64,000 nucleotides of DNA, from positions 2,914,001 to 2,978,000 of the forward strand of contig NZ_CP099399.1 in the NCBI RefSeq assembly GCF_024721175.1, written 5' to 3'. The notes beneath the pieces are model-generated. The model saw only the letters and a program-made list of their open reading frames with translations. It was not told where the DNA came from and made no database searches. The DNA is from Rhizobium sp. Pop5. GTDB taxonomy: Bacteria; Pseudomonadota; Alphaproteobacteria; Rhizobiales; Rhizobiaceae. The position numbers and the translations under genes are program-made. The stretch's first letter is position 1. Each line of letters starts with the position of its first letter. Shown here one piece after another: positions 35,260-44,633 of this stretch.

Positions 35260-37003
35260 GTTTCAAAAACCCTCTTCCGCCAAGCCGGCTGCCTACAACT
35301 TGATCGTGGGCGCGCGGTTCCGCGAGCTTCGGCAGCTCGTGCCGGCGCTGCGCTTCAAGATGTCGGTGATGATCGTCATGGGCATTCTCACCGGCCTCTC
35401 CGAAATGGTCGGCATCACCCTCCTGGTCAGCCTGGTCTTTCTTCTCGGGCAACAAGGCCCGGTTTCCGGCTCGGCCATCGCATGGCTTCCGGCATTTTTC
35501 GGCGGCGTGGACCTCAGTCTTTCCAAGCCCGTCCTGATCGGCATTCTCATCGGCTCCATCCTCTTCCGGATTTTTCTCGGATGCGCCAATTCGCTGATTG
35601 CGAGCACGGTCAACCATCGCATCAGCGATCGCATACGCGATCGCCTCTATGCCAAGGTCCTGACCATCCCCTTCCAGCGTTTTCAGGACTATGAGCGCAG
35701 CGACCTGATCAACGTCATCGCAACCGAGTCCTACGCCGTGTCCTCCGCGCATGCGAGCCTGGTGCGTCTGGGCGTCAACCTCGGAACGATCGTCATCTTC
35801 GGCATCGGCATGCTGGTGATGGCCTGGCCGATCGCCTTGCTCGGCCTTGCCTTCGGCTTCATCCATAATTTCGCTCTGGGGTTCTTTGCCGGCGCCTATC
35901 GGCGTCTCGGGGTCTCGGCGCTGGCTGCCGTGGAAGCGCTGACGCAGCTGAGCTGGACGACCCTACAGACGTTGAAGGCCGTCAAAAGCTTCGGCCTCGA
36001 GACACGCCACCAGCAACTTTTCGAGACGCTCTCCCGGGACGTCGGCCAGACCTGGCGCCGGTCGGACCGGATGGGGGCGGCAACCTCGCTTCTGAGCGAA
36101 ACGCTGACCTTCGCGGTCATCCTGACGATCATTCTGTCCTCGGAATTCCTGCCGGTCGATTTCAAGGCGGCGCTCTCGGCCACGATCCTTCTCTACAGGC
36201 TTCAGCCGCATATCAAGGAATTCGACTCCCAGATCCTGCGCCTTTACGAAATGGAGGCGTCGCTGCAGAACGTCCTGGCGCTGCTTTCGGAAAAGGACGA
36301 CATCAAACAGGCATCTCGAGGCGAGCCGATTTCCCGCCTGGCGGAAGCGATCGTCTTCCACAATGTTTCGTTTGCCTACGAGCGCACGAACGCGCCGGCT
36401 GTCCGTAACCTCAGCTTCTCGATCCGGGCGGGCGAGACGACGGCTCTGACGGGACCGAGCGGGTCCGGCAAGACGACAATTCTCAACATGATCCTCGATC
36501 TCAACCCGCCGACCCAGGGCATGATTGCGGTCGACGGCAGGGATCTCGCAACCATCGACCGCTCCAGCTGGCTGAAACTGCTCTCGGTGTCCGGCCAGGA
36601 CGTGGAGCTGATGGAAGGAACCGTTCTCGACAACATCCGCTTTCGCCGCGACATCCCGGATGAGGATATCCGCTGGGCCGCCGATGTCGCCTGCGCCACG
36701 GAGTTCATCGAAGATCTGCCCTACGGCTTCGATGAGTGGCTGGGCGACGAGGCGATCCGGCTGTCAGGCGGGCAAAGGCAGCGCATAGGCCTGGCGCGCG
36801 CCCTCGCAAGCCGGCCGCAAATCCTGATTCTGGACGAAGCGACGAGCGCACTCGACGAAGAGACCGAGATGCGGGTGTTTTCAGCCATCAAACAAGATGC
36901 CGGCAGAACGCTGATCGTCGTCAGCCACCGCCCTGCTGTCGCCAGATTGATGAAAAACCAGATCGACCTTCGCCCGCCCGCGGCCATAGCCAAGCTGAGG
37001 TGA
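35252..37003 (+). CDS. MsbA-type ABC exporter (fused membrane and ATPase domains)
   Basis: 583 aa from ATG 35252, overlapping the upstream stop. Residues ~1-320 carry about six membrane helices in the type I exporter layout; the coupling region includes RLYEMEASLQNVLAL. The ATPase domain has Walker A GPSGSGKTT (about 400-408), signature LSGGQRQRIG (about 503) and Walker B ILILDEATSALDE (about 524). Such proteins export lipid-linked glycans, lipids or glycolipids. Its position among glycosyltransferases suggests it moves the cluster's glycan product across the inner membrane, in place of a Wzx flippase. Confidence 0.88.
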   Translation: MNRFQKPSSAKPAAYNLIVGARFRELRQLVPALRFKMSVMIVMGILTGLSEMVGITLLVSLVFLLGQQGPVSGSAIAWLPAFFGGVDLSLSKPVLIGILIGSILFRIFLGCANSLIASTVNHRISDRIRDRLYAKVLTIPFQRFQDYERSDLINVIATESYAVSSAHASLVRLGVNLGTIVIFGIGMLVMAWPIALLGLAFGFIHNFALGFFAGAYRRLGVSALAAVEALTQLSWTTLQTLKAVKSFGLETRHQQLFETLSRDVGQTWRRSDRMGAATSLLSETLTFAVILTIILSSEFLPVDFKAALSATILLYRLQPHIKEFDSQILRLYEMEASLQNVLALLSEKDDIKQASRGEPISRLAEAIVFHNVSFAYERTNAPAVRNLSFSIRAGETTALTGPSGSGKTTILNMILDLNPPTQGMIAVDGRDLATIDRSSWLKLLSVSGQDVELMEGTVLDNIRFRRDIPDEDIRWAADVACATEFIEDLPYGFDEWLGDEAIRLSGGQRQRIGLARALASRPQILILDEATSALDEETEMRVFSAIKQDAGRTLIVVSHRPAVARLMKNQIDLRPPAAIAKLR

Positions 37004-37008
37004 CGACA

Positions 37009-38154
37009 ATGAAGAAGTCAGCCTTATCCGATATATCGGTGGCCGTGATCATCCCGGCCTATAATGCCGGCCGCTATCTCGCCCAGACGCTCCAGTCCGT
37101 CATCGATCAGACCCACAAGGCACTGGAGATCGTCGTCGTCGACGACGGCTCGACAGATGCCACCGCCGCCATATGTCGCGGTTTCGCCGCCGGCGATCCG
37201 AGGATCCGCGTACTATCGACGGAAAACCAAGGTGTGGCTGCGGCGCGCAACATGGGAATCGAGGCAACGACGTCAGGCTACATTGCTTTCCTGGATGCCG
37301 ACGACCTATGGCATCCGACCTATGTCGCGCGAATGCTTGCCGCTCTCCATCCCCTGCCCCGCCCCTGGGGCGCGGTCTATGCGCTTCACCGATTCATCGA
37401 TTCCGAGGGCCAGTGCCTGAGATCCGGTTCGTCCGTGAACGCGCGGGGCTCCATTCTCGCCCGCCATCTCGTCTTCCGCTTCGTCGGCAATGGCAGCGGC
37501 TTCATGATCCGCCGTGCCGTCGTCGACAAGATCGGTGGCTACGATCCGAGCTATGCCCGACAGGGGATCGGAGGATGCGAGGATTTTGATTTCGAACTCC
37601 GTACCGCCGAGCATTTCAAGATCGAGACGGTGCCGTTCGGCCTGGTGGGATATCGTGTTCATTCGGCGGCGATGTCCTCGGATAAATCACGCATGGCGCG
37701 ATCACTTGTCGCCGTGAGCGAACAATGTATTGCCCGCAACCCGAAATTTCCGGCCTTCGTCGTCAGTTGCGCCCGCGCCTCGACGCACCTCTACGCATTT
37801 TCGAGATTCGCCGCGTTGAAGGATTGGCCGAGCGCCGCGAGTTCGCTGAAGTACATTTATCGTCACAGCCCGATGCTCGCTCTCAGCGTCGTCGCCAAGC
37901 TGATCTTTTCGAAGGCCCGTAGAGCCTTGTCAAAAACCTTGCCACCCGGAGAGCCTGGGGAAAACGATCTCCAGAAGTTCGAGGAAATCGACGCCATGCT
38001 GCCGCTGGTCGGCGGCTGGTCGCAATTCAGAAGCAGGGCGTTGCTCCGGCGCCTGTCGGAGATAGATCATTCCGGCGAATGCGCTGATGTGACGTCGCCA
38101 CGACAGGGGTTAAATGCCCGTCGGCCGAAACATCCGTCATCGGCGCACATGTAA
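37009..38154 (+). CDS. Family 2 glycosyltransferase
   Basis: 381 aa from ATG 37009, 5 bp after the ABC exporter stop. Motifs are VAVIIPAYNAGRYL, VVVDDGSTDATA, NQGVAAARNMG, LDADDLWHPT near residue 98 and GIGGCEDFDFE near residue 190. No membrane segment in the catalytic part. The last ~60 residues are polar and poorly conserved in style. It is the last gene of this plus-strand unit and converges on the sugar-permease gene with only 13 bp between stops. Confidence 0.85.
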   Translation: MKKSALSDISVAVIIPAYNAGRYLAQTLQSVIDQTHKALEIVVVDDGSTDATAAICRGFAAGDPRIRVLSTENQGVAAARNMGIEATTSGYIAFLDADDLWHPTYVARMLAALHPLPRPWGAVYALHRFIDSEGQCLRSGSSVNARGSILARHLVFRFVGNGSGFMIRRAVVDKIGGYDPSYARQGIGGCEDFDFELRTAEHFKIETVPFGLVGYRVHSAAMSSDKSRMARSLVAVSEQCIARNPKFPAFVVSCARASTHLYAFSRFAALKDWPSAASSLKYIYRHSPMLALSVVAKLIFSKARRALSKTLPPGEPGENDLQKFEEIDAMLPLVGGWSQFRSRALLRRLSEIDHSGECADVTSPRQGLNARRPKHPSSAHM

Positions 38155-38167
38155 ACGGCCGTTGAGC

Positions 38168-39166
38168 CTATTCGCTCTGCCGCAAATTGCGGATCCGATC
38201 GAACAACACCGCCAGCACGATCGCCCCGCCGATAAACGTTCCCTGCCAGAAAGCGTTGATGCCGAGCAAGCCGAGGCTGTTGCGGATCACTTCGATGAGG
38301 GCCGCTCCGACCAGCGCGCCGAAGGCGGTGCCGACGCCGCCGGCGAGGTTGGCGCCGCCGATGACGGCTGCGGCTATGACCTGGAGTTCCATGCCGGCGC
38401 CGATATTGGTGGTGACGGCGCCGAGCCAACCGGTTTGGACGATGCCGGCAATGCCCGCAGACAGCGCCGAGACCATATAGACGGCGACCTTGATGCGGCG
38501 CACGGGAACGCCGGTCAGCGTCGCCGCGTGCTCATTGCCGCCGATCGCGAAGACATAGCGGCCGAACCGCGTCCAGCGCAGCACGAAGCCTGTGAGAAGC
38601 GCCAGGATGACCATGTAGAGAACCGGGTTGGCAATGCCGAAAAGCCAGGCGCCGCCGCCGAGCGCCAGAAGCTTGTCATGGTCGGGGCCGAACTGGAAGA
38701 CGACGGTGTTGTTCGAGGCGACCATCGCCAGGCTGCGCGCCACCGACAGCATGCCGAGCGTCACCACGAAAGGAGGAAAATCGAGATAGGCGATCAACAT
38801 GCCGTTGAAGGCCCCGACCAGAAGCGCCGTGCCGACCGCGGCTGCGATACCGACCTCGATGCTGTAGCCGGCGTTCATGGTAATGGCGAGCACCATGCTG
38901 CAGAGGCAGAGCACCGAGCCCACCGACAAATCGATGCCGCCGGTGATGATGACAAGCGTCATGCCGAGCGCAATGATCGCAACGAAGGTGACGTTGCGGG
39001 TGATATTGTAGAGGTTCTTCGCTGTCGCAAAGGAGTCTGTGGCAAAGGACAGGAAGAGGCAGGCAAGGACAACGGCAATCAGGACCCAGAAGGTCTGGCT
39101 GCCGACAAACTCCGAAAGCCGGCTTCGCTGCTTCTGCGCAATTGTCTGGTCCAGGGTAATCGCCAT
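38168..39166 (-). CDS. Ribose-type sugar ABC transporter permease
   Basis: 332 aa, about nine to ten membrane helices of the RbsC/AraH family. The family signature is seen in MTLVIITGGIDLSVGSV near residue 70, and the EAA-like cytoplasmic loop is YVFAIGGNEHAATLTGV near residue 210. It lies 72 bp downstream of the ATPase gene on the same strand and pairs with the periplasmic binding protein at 41268. Together they form a sugar uptake system. The sugar is unknown. Confidence 0.9.
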   Translation of the reverse strand: MAITLDQTIAQKQRSRLSEFVGSQTFWVLIAVVLACLFLSFATDSFATAKNLYNITRNVTFVAIIALGMTLVIITGGIDLSVGSVLCLCSMVLAITMNAGYSIEVGIAAAVGTALLVGAFNGMLIAYLDFPPFVVTLGMLSVARSLAMVASNNTVVFQFGPDHDKLLALGGGAWLFGIANPVLYMVILALLTGFVLRWTRFGRYVFAIGGNEHAATLTGVPVRRIKVAVYMVSALSAGIAGIVQTGWLGAVTTNIGAGMELQVIAAAVIGGANLAGGVGTAFGALVGAALIEVIRNSLGLLGINAFWQGTFIGGAIVLAVLFDRIRNLRQSE

Positions 39167-39238
39167 CTTCGACCTTCACTTCTCCCGAGTGGGTATTTTT
39201 CCGACAGGACTTTTCGCCAGGCGGGCAGGCAGCGCCGA

Positions 39239-39982
39239 TCAAACCTGCTCGATGGCGCCTGTTATAAGACCCGTGACTTCCTCCGGCGAACTCGCCGCGA
39301 TCGCCTTGTCGGCAACTTTTCGGCCCCGCCGCATGACGATCACGCGGTCGGCGACGGTGAAAACGTCGGGCATGCGGTGGCTGATCAGGACGACCGCAAT
39401 GCCCCGGTCGCGCAGCTCGCGGATCAGATTGAGCACCTCCGCCACCTGGCGGACCGAAATGGCCGCAGTCGGCTCGTCCATCAGCACGATCTTCGCCTCC
39501 GACAGCATGGTGCGACCGATCGCCACCGCCTGCCGCTGACCGCCAGACATCTGCTTGACGAGGTCGCGCGGGCGCGTTTCCGATTTCAGTTCCTTGAAGA
39601 TTTCGCCGGCGCGCCTGTACATCGTCTTGTAGTCAAGGACCTTCAAAGGGCCGATGCCGCGGCGGAGTTCCCGCCCGAGGAAGACGTTTGCCGCCGCCGT
39701 CAGATTGTTGCAGAGCGCCAGATCCTGATGAACGATCTCGATGCCGTGCTGACGCGCCTCGACCGGGCGGTGCATCACGATCTCCTTGCCTTCGAGGCGC
39801 ATCGTGCCTTCACTCGGCCGGAAGTTTCCGGCGATCATCTTGACCAGCGTGCTCTTTCCCGCGCCGTTATCGCCCATCAGGCCGACGACCTGGCCGGCTT
39901 CGAGCGAAAACGACACATCGTTCACCGCCTGGATGGCGCCGAAGTGCTTTGAAATATTGGTGAGTTCGAGAACCGCTACCAG
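39239..39982 (-). CDS. Sugar ABC transporter ATPase with no ordinary start codon
   Basis: A single-ATPase-domain sugar importer subunit: Walker A GDNGAGKST, signature MSGGQRQAVAIGR, Walker B IVLMDEPTAA, H-loop LISHRMPD. The first usable standard start is the GTG at 39925, which would drop the conserved first strand. In-frame codons upstream encode VLELTNISKHFGAIQAV, the usual N-terminus of this family, preceded by GTA (39979), CTG (39982) and a GGGGAGGG ribosome site. I therefore place the start at about 39982, probably a CTG or a mutated ATG. It is about 248 aa from there and is divergent from the SDR gene. Confidence 0.75.
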   Translation of the reverse strand: MVAVLELTNISKHFGAIQAVNDVSFSLEAGQVVGLMGDNGAGKSTLVKMIAGNFRPSEGTMRLEGKEIVMHRPVEARQHGIEIVHQDLALCNNLTAAANVFLGRELRRGIGPLKVLDYKTMYRRAGEIFKELKSETRPRDLVKQMSGGQRQAVAIGRTMLSEAKIVLMDEPTAAISVRQVAEVLNLIRELRDRGIAVVLISHRMPDVFTVADRVIVMRRGRKVADKAIAASSPEEVTGLITGAIEQV

Positions 39983-40238
39983 CCGACCACCCTCCCCGGA
40001 ACCTGCAGGCTTGCCGTCGCGCCAGCTGCCGATACCCGGCTGCCAGTCAGACGCCTGCGATCTCGCTTGGCCGATCTCCTCCCGGAAAAGCGATTATGTT
40101 CATTAATGCAAAAGCGCCAGGAATCGTCAATCAATAGTCCGCTAAAACGGCCCCTCACCACAAAAATCTATTTTGTACGATAAATACAGATTGACGCCGG
40201 AAACGCGTGGATATTAGCTATTACTGGGGGAGAGACGT

Positions 40239-41219
40239 ATGCTGATCCTTGTCACCGGAGCTACGGGCAAGGTCGGGCGGCGCTTCATTGCTGGGCTGCT
40301 TGACGAGCCGCGATATTCCAAAGCACGCATTCGCGCGCTTTGCCATAATCGTGTGCTCGAGGAGACCGACCGCCTCAGTGTCGTGAAGGGCTCGATCGCC
40401 GACAGCGATGTCGTGGCGGCGGCGATGGACGGCGTCACCCATGTCGTGCACCTCGCCACCTGCAAGGAAATCCCGGCCGATGTGATGGATATCACCGTCA
40501 AAGGCCTGTTCTGGCTGCTCGAGGCGTTTCGCGCCAGCCCCACGGCCAGGCAGTTCATCCTGATCGGCGGCGATGCCGGCATCGGCCATTTCTTCTATCG
40601 CCATGACGGACCGGTGACCGAGCATACGCCGCATCGCGCCTATCCCGGCTGCTATGCGCTCTCCAAGGTGCTGGAAGAGGTGATGCTCGAGCAGTTCGCC
40701 ATCCAGTACGGCATCAACACCTGCTGCCTGCGGGCGCCCTGGATCATGGAGAAGGACGATTTCAGGTTCACGCTGTCCTTTGGCGACGATGTCTTCGGCG
40801 GGCCGGACTGGAAGACGCTGGTGCCGGCGGCTGATGCCGAGCGTTACGTCGGGGATGGCACGGTGCCGCTGCTGCGCGATGCCGACGGGCGGCCGCTGAA
40901 GCGTAATTTCGTGCATGTCGACGACCTCGTCGCGGCGATCCTCGCGGCAATCGACAATCCGCGCGCCAAGGGCGAGCTTTTCAACATCTCGATGGATCGG
41001 CCCGTCGATTATGGCGAGGTCGCAACCTACCTCGCCCGCACGCGCGGGCTCGGCTCGGTCGACATTGCAAGCCAGTTCCACTCGAACTGGATGGACAACA
41101 GCAAGGCCAGATATCTGCTGGACTGGAAGCCGGTCTACGATCTGGAAAAGCTGATCAATTCGGCTTGGGACTACCAGCGTTCGAAGGAGGAGCCTCGGAT
41201 CGTCTGGTATCCAGGTTGA
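40239..41219 (+). CDS. NAD-dependent sugar epimerase/dehydratase (extended SDR)
   Basis: 326 aa. The N-terminal NAD(P) motif VTGATGKVGRRF and the catalytic Tyr-x3-Lys in CYALSKVLEE are visible, followed by the extended-SDR segment RAPWIMEKDD and a C-terminal substrate domain. It is divergent from the transporter ATPase and directly upstream of the binding-protein gene, so it most likely converts the imported sugar or sugar lactone. ATG 40239 has GGGGGAGAG upstream. Exact substrate unknown. Confidence 0.82.
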   Translation: MLILVTGATGKVGRRFIAGLLDEPRYSKARIRALCHNRVLEETDRLSVVKGSIADSDVVAAAMDGVTHVVHLATCKEIPADVMDITVKGLFWLLEAFRASPTARQFILIGGDAGIGHFFYRHDGPVTEHTPHRAYPGCYALSKVLEEVMLEQFAIQYGINTCCLRAPWIMEKDDFRFTLSFGDDVFGGPDWKTLVPAADAERYVGDGTVPLLRDADGRPLKRNFVHVDDLVAAILAAIDNPRAKGELFNISMDRPVDYGEVATYLARTRGLGSVDIASQFHSNWMDNSKARYLLDWKPVYDLEKLINSAWDYQRSKEEPRIVWYPG

Positions 41220-41227
41220 TGTCGCGG

Positions 41228-41252
41228 CGGGTGCAGAGGCACCCGTCTTTTT
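41228..41252 (+). terminator. Intrinsic terminator/attenuator between SDR and binding-protein genes
   Basis: Stem CGGGTGC/GCACCCG with an AGAG loop followed by TCTTTTT. It lies between the SDR stop (41219) and the binding-protein ATG (41268). Such intercistronic hairpins set unequal expression, but here the hairpin would lower readthrough into the usually abundant binding protein, so that gene may have its own promoter or the stem may stabilise a processed mRNA. Confidence 0.75.
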
Positions 41253-41267
41253 CAATGGGAGGAAGCT

Positions 41268-42257
41268 ATGAGGAAGGCATTATTGCTTACAGCTGCGGTC
41301 CTGGCGCTGACGGCCGGTCAGGCCCTGGCCGCCAAGAAGCAGCTGGTCATCGTCGTCAAAGGCCTCGACAACCCGTTCTTCGAGGCAATCAACCAGGGCT
41401 GCCAGAAGTGGAACAAGGAAAACGCATCCGCCGAATATGAATGCTTCTACACCGGCCCAGCTTCGACATCAGATGAAGCCGGCGAGGCGCAGATCGTCCA
41501 GGATATGTTGGGCAAGGCAGATACCGCCGCCATCGCCATCTCGCCGTCGAACGCCAAGCTGATCGCGCAGACGCTCAAGACGGCCAATCCGAGCGTTCCC
41601 GTCATGACGCTCGATGCCGATCTCGCGGCCGATGATGCCAAGCTGCGCAAGACCTATCTCGGCACGGACAACTACCTGATGGGCGCACGCATCGGCGAAT
41701 ACATCAAGAAGGCCAAGCCGAAGGGCGGCACGATCTGCACCATCGAAGGCAATCCGGGCGCCGACAACATCCTGCGCCGTGCGCAGGGCATGCGCGACAC
41801 GCTGAGCGGCAAGAAGGGGCTTACCGCATTGAAGGGCGAAGGCGGCTGGACTGAGGTCGCCGGTTGCCCCGTCTTCACCAATGACGACGGCGCCAAGGGC
41901 GTTCAGGCGATGACCGATATCCTCGCCGCCAATCCCAAACTCGATGCCTTCGGCATCATGGGCGGCTGGCCGCTGTTCGGTGCTCCCCAACCCTATCGCG
42001 ATCTGTTCAAACCGATGGCAGACAAGATCGGCAAGAACGAATTCGTCATCGGCGCCGCCGACACGATCGGCGACGAAGTGGCGATCGCCAAGGAGGGTCT
42101 CGTCACCGCCCTCGTCGGCCAGCGGCCGTTCGAAATGGGCTACAAGGCTCCAACCGTGATGATGGACCTGATCGCCGGAAAGAAGGTCGATGATCCGGTC
42201 TTCACCGGCCTCGACGAGTGCACCAAAGATACCGTCGATACTTGCATCCAGAAATAA
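41268..42257 (+). CDS. Periplasmic sugar-binding protein of the ABC transporter
   Basis: 329 aa from ATG 41268 with GGAGGAAG. The signal peptide (MRKALLLTAAVLALTAGQALA) is cleaved after ALA. The mature part is an RbsB-type periplasmic binding protein: QLVIVVKGLDNPFFEAIN strand-helix start, AIAISPSNAKLIAQTL, VMTLDADLA and IEGNPGADNILRR. Acidic and aromatic residues in these loops are the usual sugar contacts. Two cysteines near the C-terminus (DECTKDTVDTC) may form a disulphide. It partners with the permease and ATPase genes on the opposite strand. Confidence 0.9.
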   Translation: MRKALLLTAAVLALTAGQALAAKKQLVIVVKGLDNPFFEAINQGCQKWNKENASAEYECFYTGPASTSDEAGEAQIVQDMLGKADTAAIAISPSNAKLIAQTLKTANPSVPVMTLDADLAADDAKLRKTYLGTDNYLMGARIGEYIKKAKPKGGTICTIEGNPGADNILRRAQGMRDTLSGKKGLTALKGEGGWTEVAGCPVFTNDDGAKGVQAMTDILAANPKLDAFGIMGGWPLFGAPQPYRDLFKPMADKIGKNEFVIGAADTIGDEVAIAKEGLVTALVGQRPFEMGYKAPTVMMDLIAGKKVDDPVFTGLDECTKDTVDTCIQK

Positions 42258-42266
42258 GGCGCCGTT

Positions 42267-42294
42267 CGGAGCGCTCACGCGAGCGGGCGCTCCG
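42267..42294. terminator. Stem-loop after the binding-protein gene
   Basis: CGGAGCGC (42267-42274) pairs with GCGCTCCG (42287-42294) across a 12-nt loop, 10 bp after the stop at 42257. No T-run follows. Confidence 0.6.
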
Positions 42295-43611
42295 ATGTCC
42301 TCAGCGAAAATATCCAATTCGAGAAGGCACGCATCGCCGCGTGACAAGCCGCGGCATCTGTGTGCGACAACATCCATTTCCCTCGGCAGCCGAAAATCTG
42401 GCCGGCTTGGAATTCCGCTGTATCCACTCAGCCAAAATGAATATTTTCCAGAATTTGGAAGATCCGGCGACCCGCGTATCATGAATATCCCAAATGCGAC
42501 ACTCGTCAAAATAACCGTTTATACAGAAAAATCAGAAGTTATGCACAACAAATAACGATTATCCCAATAATGTTCTGAGACAAATAATATTTTTACTGTA
42601 TTCATACCTACGCACTGTGCAAGCATTCCCATTGGAGGACCCGTCACCACCCCGGCGGGTCCTCCAAACTGCTTGAAGACGGCTTCCTGCAAATCCCGGC
42701 ATAACAACCTCGGCCGAAGACTTTGCTCGGATCGAGATCATGTGCTCCCGCTCTGCGTGATAGGAGCCATCGCCAGCCAAGGTACAGAAGGAAGAGAACG
42801 CGCTTCCAACGCAATATTTCAACTGCGCGATAAAATTATCAGAGAGTCTAATACAAAAAGCGAGGTTGTGACCTAAGTCACCGTCATAACTTCTATATTA
42901 TTGTGAGATAGAAAGCAGCAAATATACCTGAAATTTATCTCATCAATACATCTATAGATCAGCACTCCATCAAAATAATGCCGACTTATAATTGAGATTT
43001 AAATGCAACCTCCGTAAGAAATCTTTAATTTTACCTTTTGATAAAATTTTGTTCAATTTGCATATTTTTTACCCATATTCGTCGTCGCTTCCGTTGCCGG
43101 AAGGAGCCGCCTCATTTTTCTCGCAGGGCCGAAAAAGCATCTTTTCATCGTGGATTTTCCGAACAACCGGCAGCCGATCGGCATCGCCGGCGATGGCATC
43201 GCACCGCCTCTCTACCAACCTAGAGAGGGGCCACGCTGAAGAATTGCTAATGCAGGTTGGCGGGACGCCGGAAATATGACTGCCTGTAATAAATATTGAA
43301 ATCAAGCGCTTACACCACCTGACGCCTCGGCAAAGCCCGGGGCATCGGCTAAATTTCGGCATATAGCGGCGCAGATTTCAGCGGAAAAGCCCGATGCAGC
43401 CCGCCTTGCTCGGCAGGCTTCTCACCTCAACCCGATGATATATTTTGCGGAATCCTCGCCGTCCCGATTCAAGTCGCCAAAGGCTTCGCCGCATGCACCG
43501 ACCTGTGTCGAAATGGTCGCACTCGGCTGGCTAATTAACCCTTCATAAAGCATTTGCTTGCTCAACTTATAATTTGTGTCATGGTCACTATAAGTAGCGA
43601 GGAGCCGACCG
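42295..43611. other. 1.3-kb, largely A+T-rich region without a convincing gene
   Basis: Open frames here are short and lack ribosome sites or natural composition. Structures seen are a 12-bp perfect stem TTGGAGGACCCG/CGGGTCCTCCAA (42632-42667), a GTGAC-CTAA-GTCAC dyad (42868-42881) and an 8-bp stem CCTCTCTA/TAGAGAGG (43207-43228). Near the right end TATAAT at 43568-43573 could be a -10 box for the 68-aa gene. Base composition, especially 42540-43080, is much richer in A+T than the surroundings, as in old insertions or unannotated small RNA loci. Confidence 0.4.
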
Positions 43612-43818
43612 ATGAGTGATATAGCATCGCATATCCCGGAATTTGGTTACGATGAGCGCGTCATGATCTGCCGGAAGCAGATCGAGAAGGCGGTCTATCA
43701 GTTCATTGCGAATACGAAGGTCGATGGATGCGACCCGGCGGAAATCGCTATGGCAATCGCCGACATCGCTGACGACTACATTCTACTGCTGGCCCAGAAG
43801 CGCAATTTGACCCACTGA
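43612..43818 (+). CDS. Small conserved-looking rhizobial protein
   Basis: 68 aa, ATG 43612 preceded by GAGGAG at 8 bp. The sequence is acidic and helical (DPAEIAMAIADIADDYILLL), soluble, without signal peptide. Good codon use and ribosome site make it a likely real gene. No function is recognised. Confidence 0.6.
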   Translation: MSDIASHIPEFGYDERVMICRKQIEKAVYQFIANTKVDGCDPAEIAMAIADIADDYILLLAQKRNLTH

Positions 43819-44282
43819 GGTCCCGGATTGACGCCAGAACAGCCGATCGTCTCTGGGACGCGCGGAAGATGTTTCGCAACCACCTCCCGACAAAGGCAAA
43901 GCTGAAGCGACATAGCTGCTTTGCAAGATGGAATTCCCGCCGGCCCGCAAGAGAACGCCGGCATAAGAGGCCCACATCAGGCTTCGCACCTTCGCACTCC
44001 TCCCCTATTCGACTTGATCCTCCGCATGAACCAATTCCCGGCCATGGCTCGGCTGGCTGGCTGGCCCGCCGGCTCGGCTGATAGCGATCGACTTGGGCCA
44101 CAACGCAAGCATGGTTCCGAAAATCTCAGACCTTCGGAACTGCAAGTGAATTTGAGGTGGTGGCGCGTCCTCTCGGGCGTTCTCTTCCAGAACGTGCCGC
44201 GCAAAACTGCGCGGCGGTGTTGCGCCTGCGGCGTGCGTGAAAACAAAATCTAAAGTGTGAGGAGCGAACCTGAAAGATGGCC
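43819..44282. other. Gene-free stretch
   Basis: 464 bp between two small genes. Overlapping open frames in several phases (up to 117 codons) all have unnatural, Arg/Ser/Cys-rich translations and no ribosome sites, so I see no gene. No strong hairpin or repeat was noticed. Confidence 0.4.
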
Positions 44283-44531
44283 TTAGTGGCTTCTCACACT
44301 CATCCGCGGAGCCGGGGAACTCAACTCGGCCATCTCGTTAGTCAGGCCCTCCCCCACTTCCTGCTTCACGGCCTCAAGCGCGAGATCGAGGCAATGCGTC
44401 GCAAACTGAAGATTGACGTCCTGAGCCACATGCCGCGCATAAGCGATCATCCGCGCAAGTGCGACGAGTTCGTCCAGACCGTCTTCCGCCCCTTGGTCTG
44501 TGTTTATCCTGGCAATCGATGTCACGCCCAT
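44283..44531 (-). CDS. Small hypothetical protein
   Basis: 82 aa from ATG 44531, with TTGGAGAA at suitable distance; longer in-frame starts at 44537 and 44606 exist. A helical, acidic core (EDGLDELVALARMIAYARHV) looks real. It lies about 100 bp downstream of tfuA on the same strand and may be read from that operon. No function recognised. Confidence 0.5.
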   Translation of the reverse strand: MGVTSIARINTDQGAEDGLDELVALARMIAYARHVAQDVNLQFATHCLDLALEAVKQEVGEGLTNEMAELSSPAPRMSVRSH

Positions 44532-44633
44532 GCCCATTTCTCCAACGAATTGAAGGAATGATACGCGGGTAAAGGTGAGCGAGCCCGTGAAAAAAGCGTG
44601 ACACAACCCTTGGTGACAGTTGTCACATTCAAT

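Noticed and set aside
38114..39952. 612-codon plus-strand frame
   Set aside because: Antisense to the sugar permease and ATPase genes; rich in H, D, R and Q without motifs.
43921..44253. 110-codon plus-strand frame and overlapping minus-strand frames
   Set aside because: All have weak starts and unnatural composition; left as a gene-free stretch.
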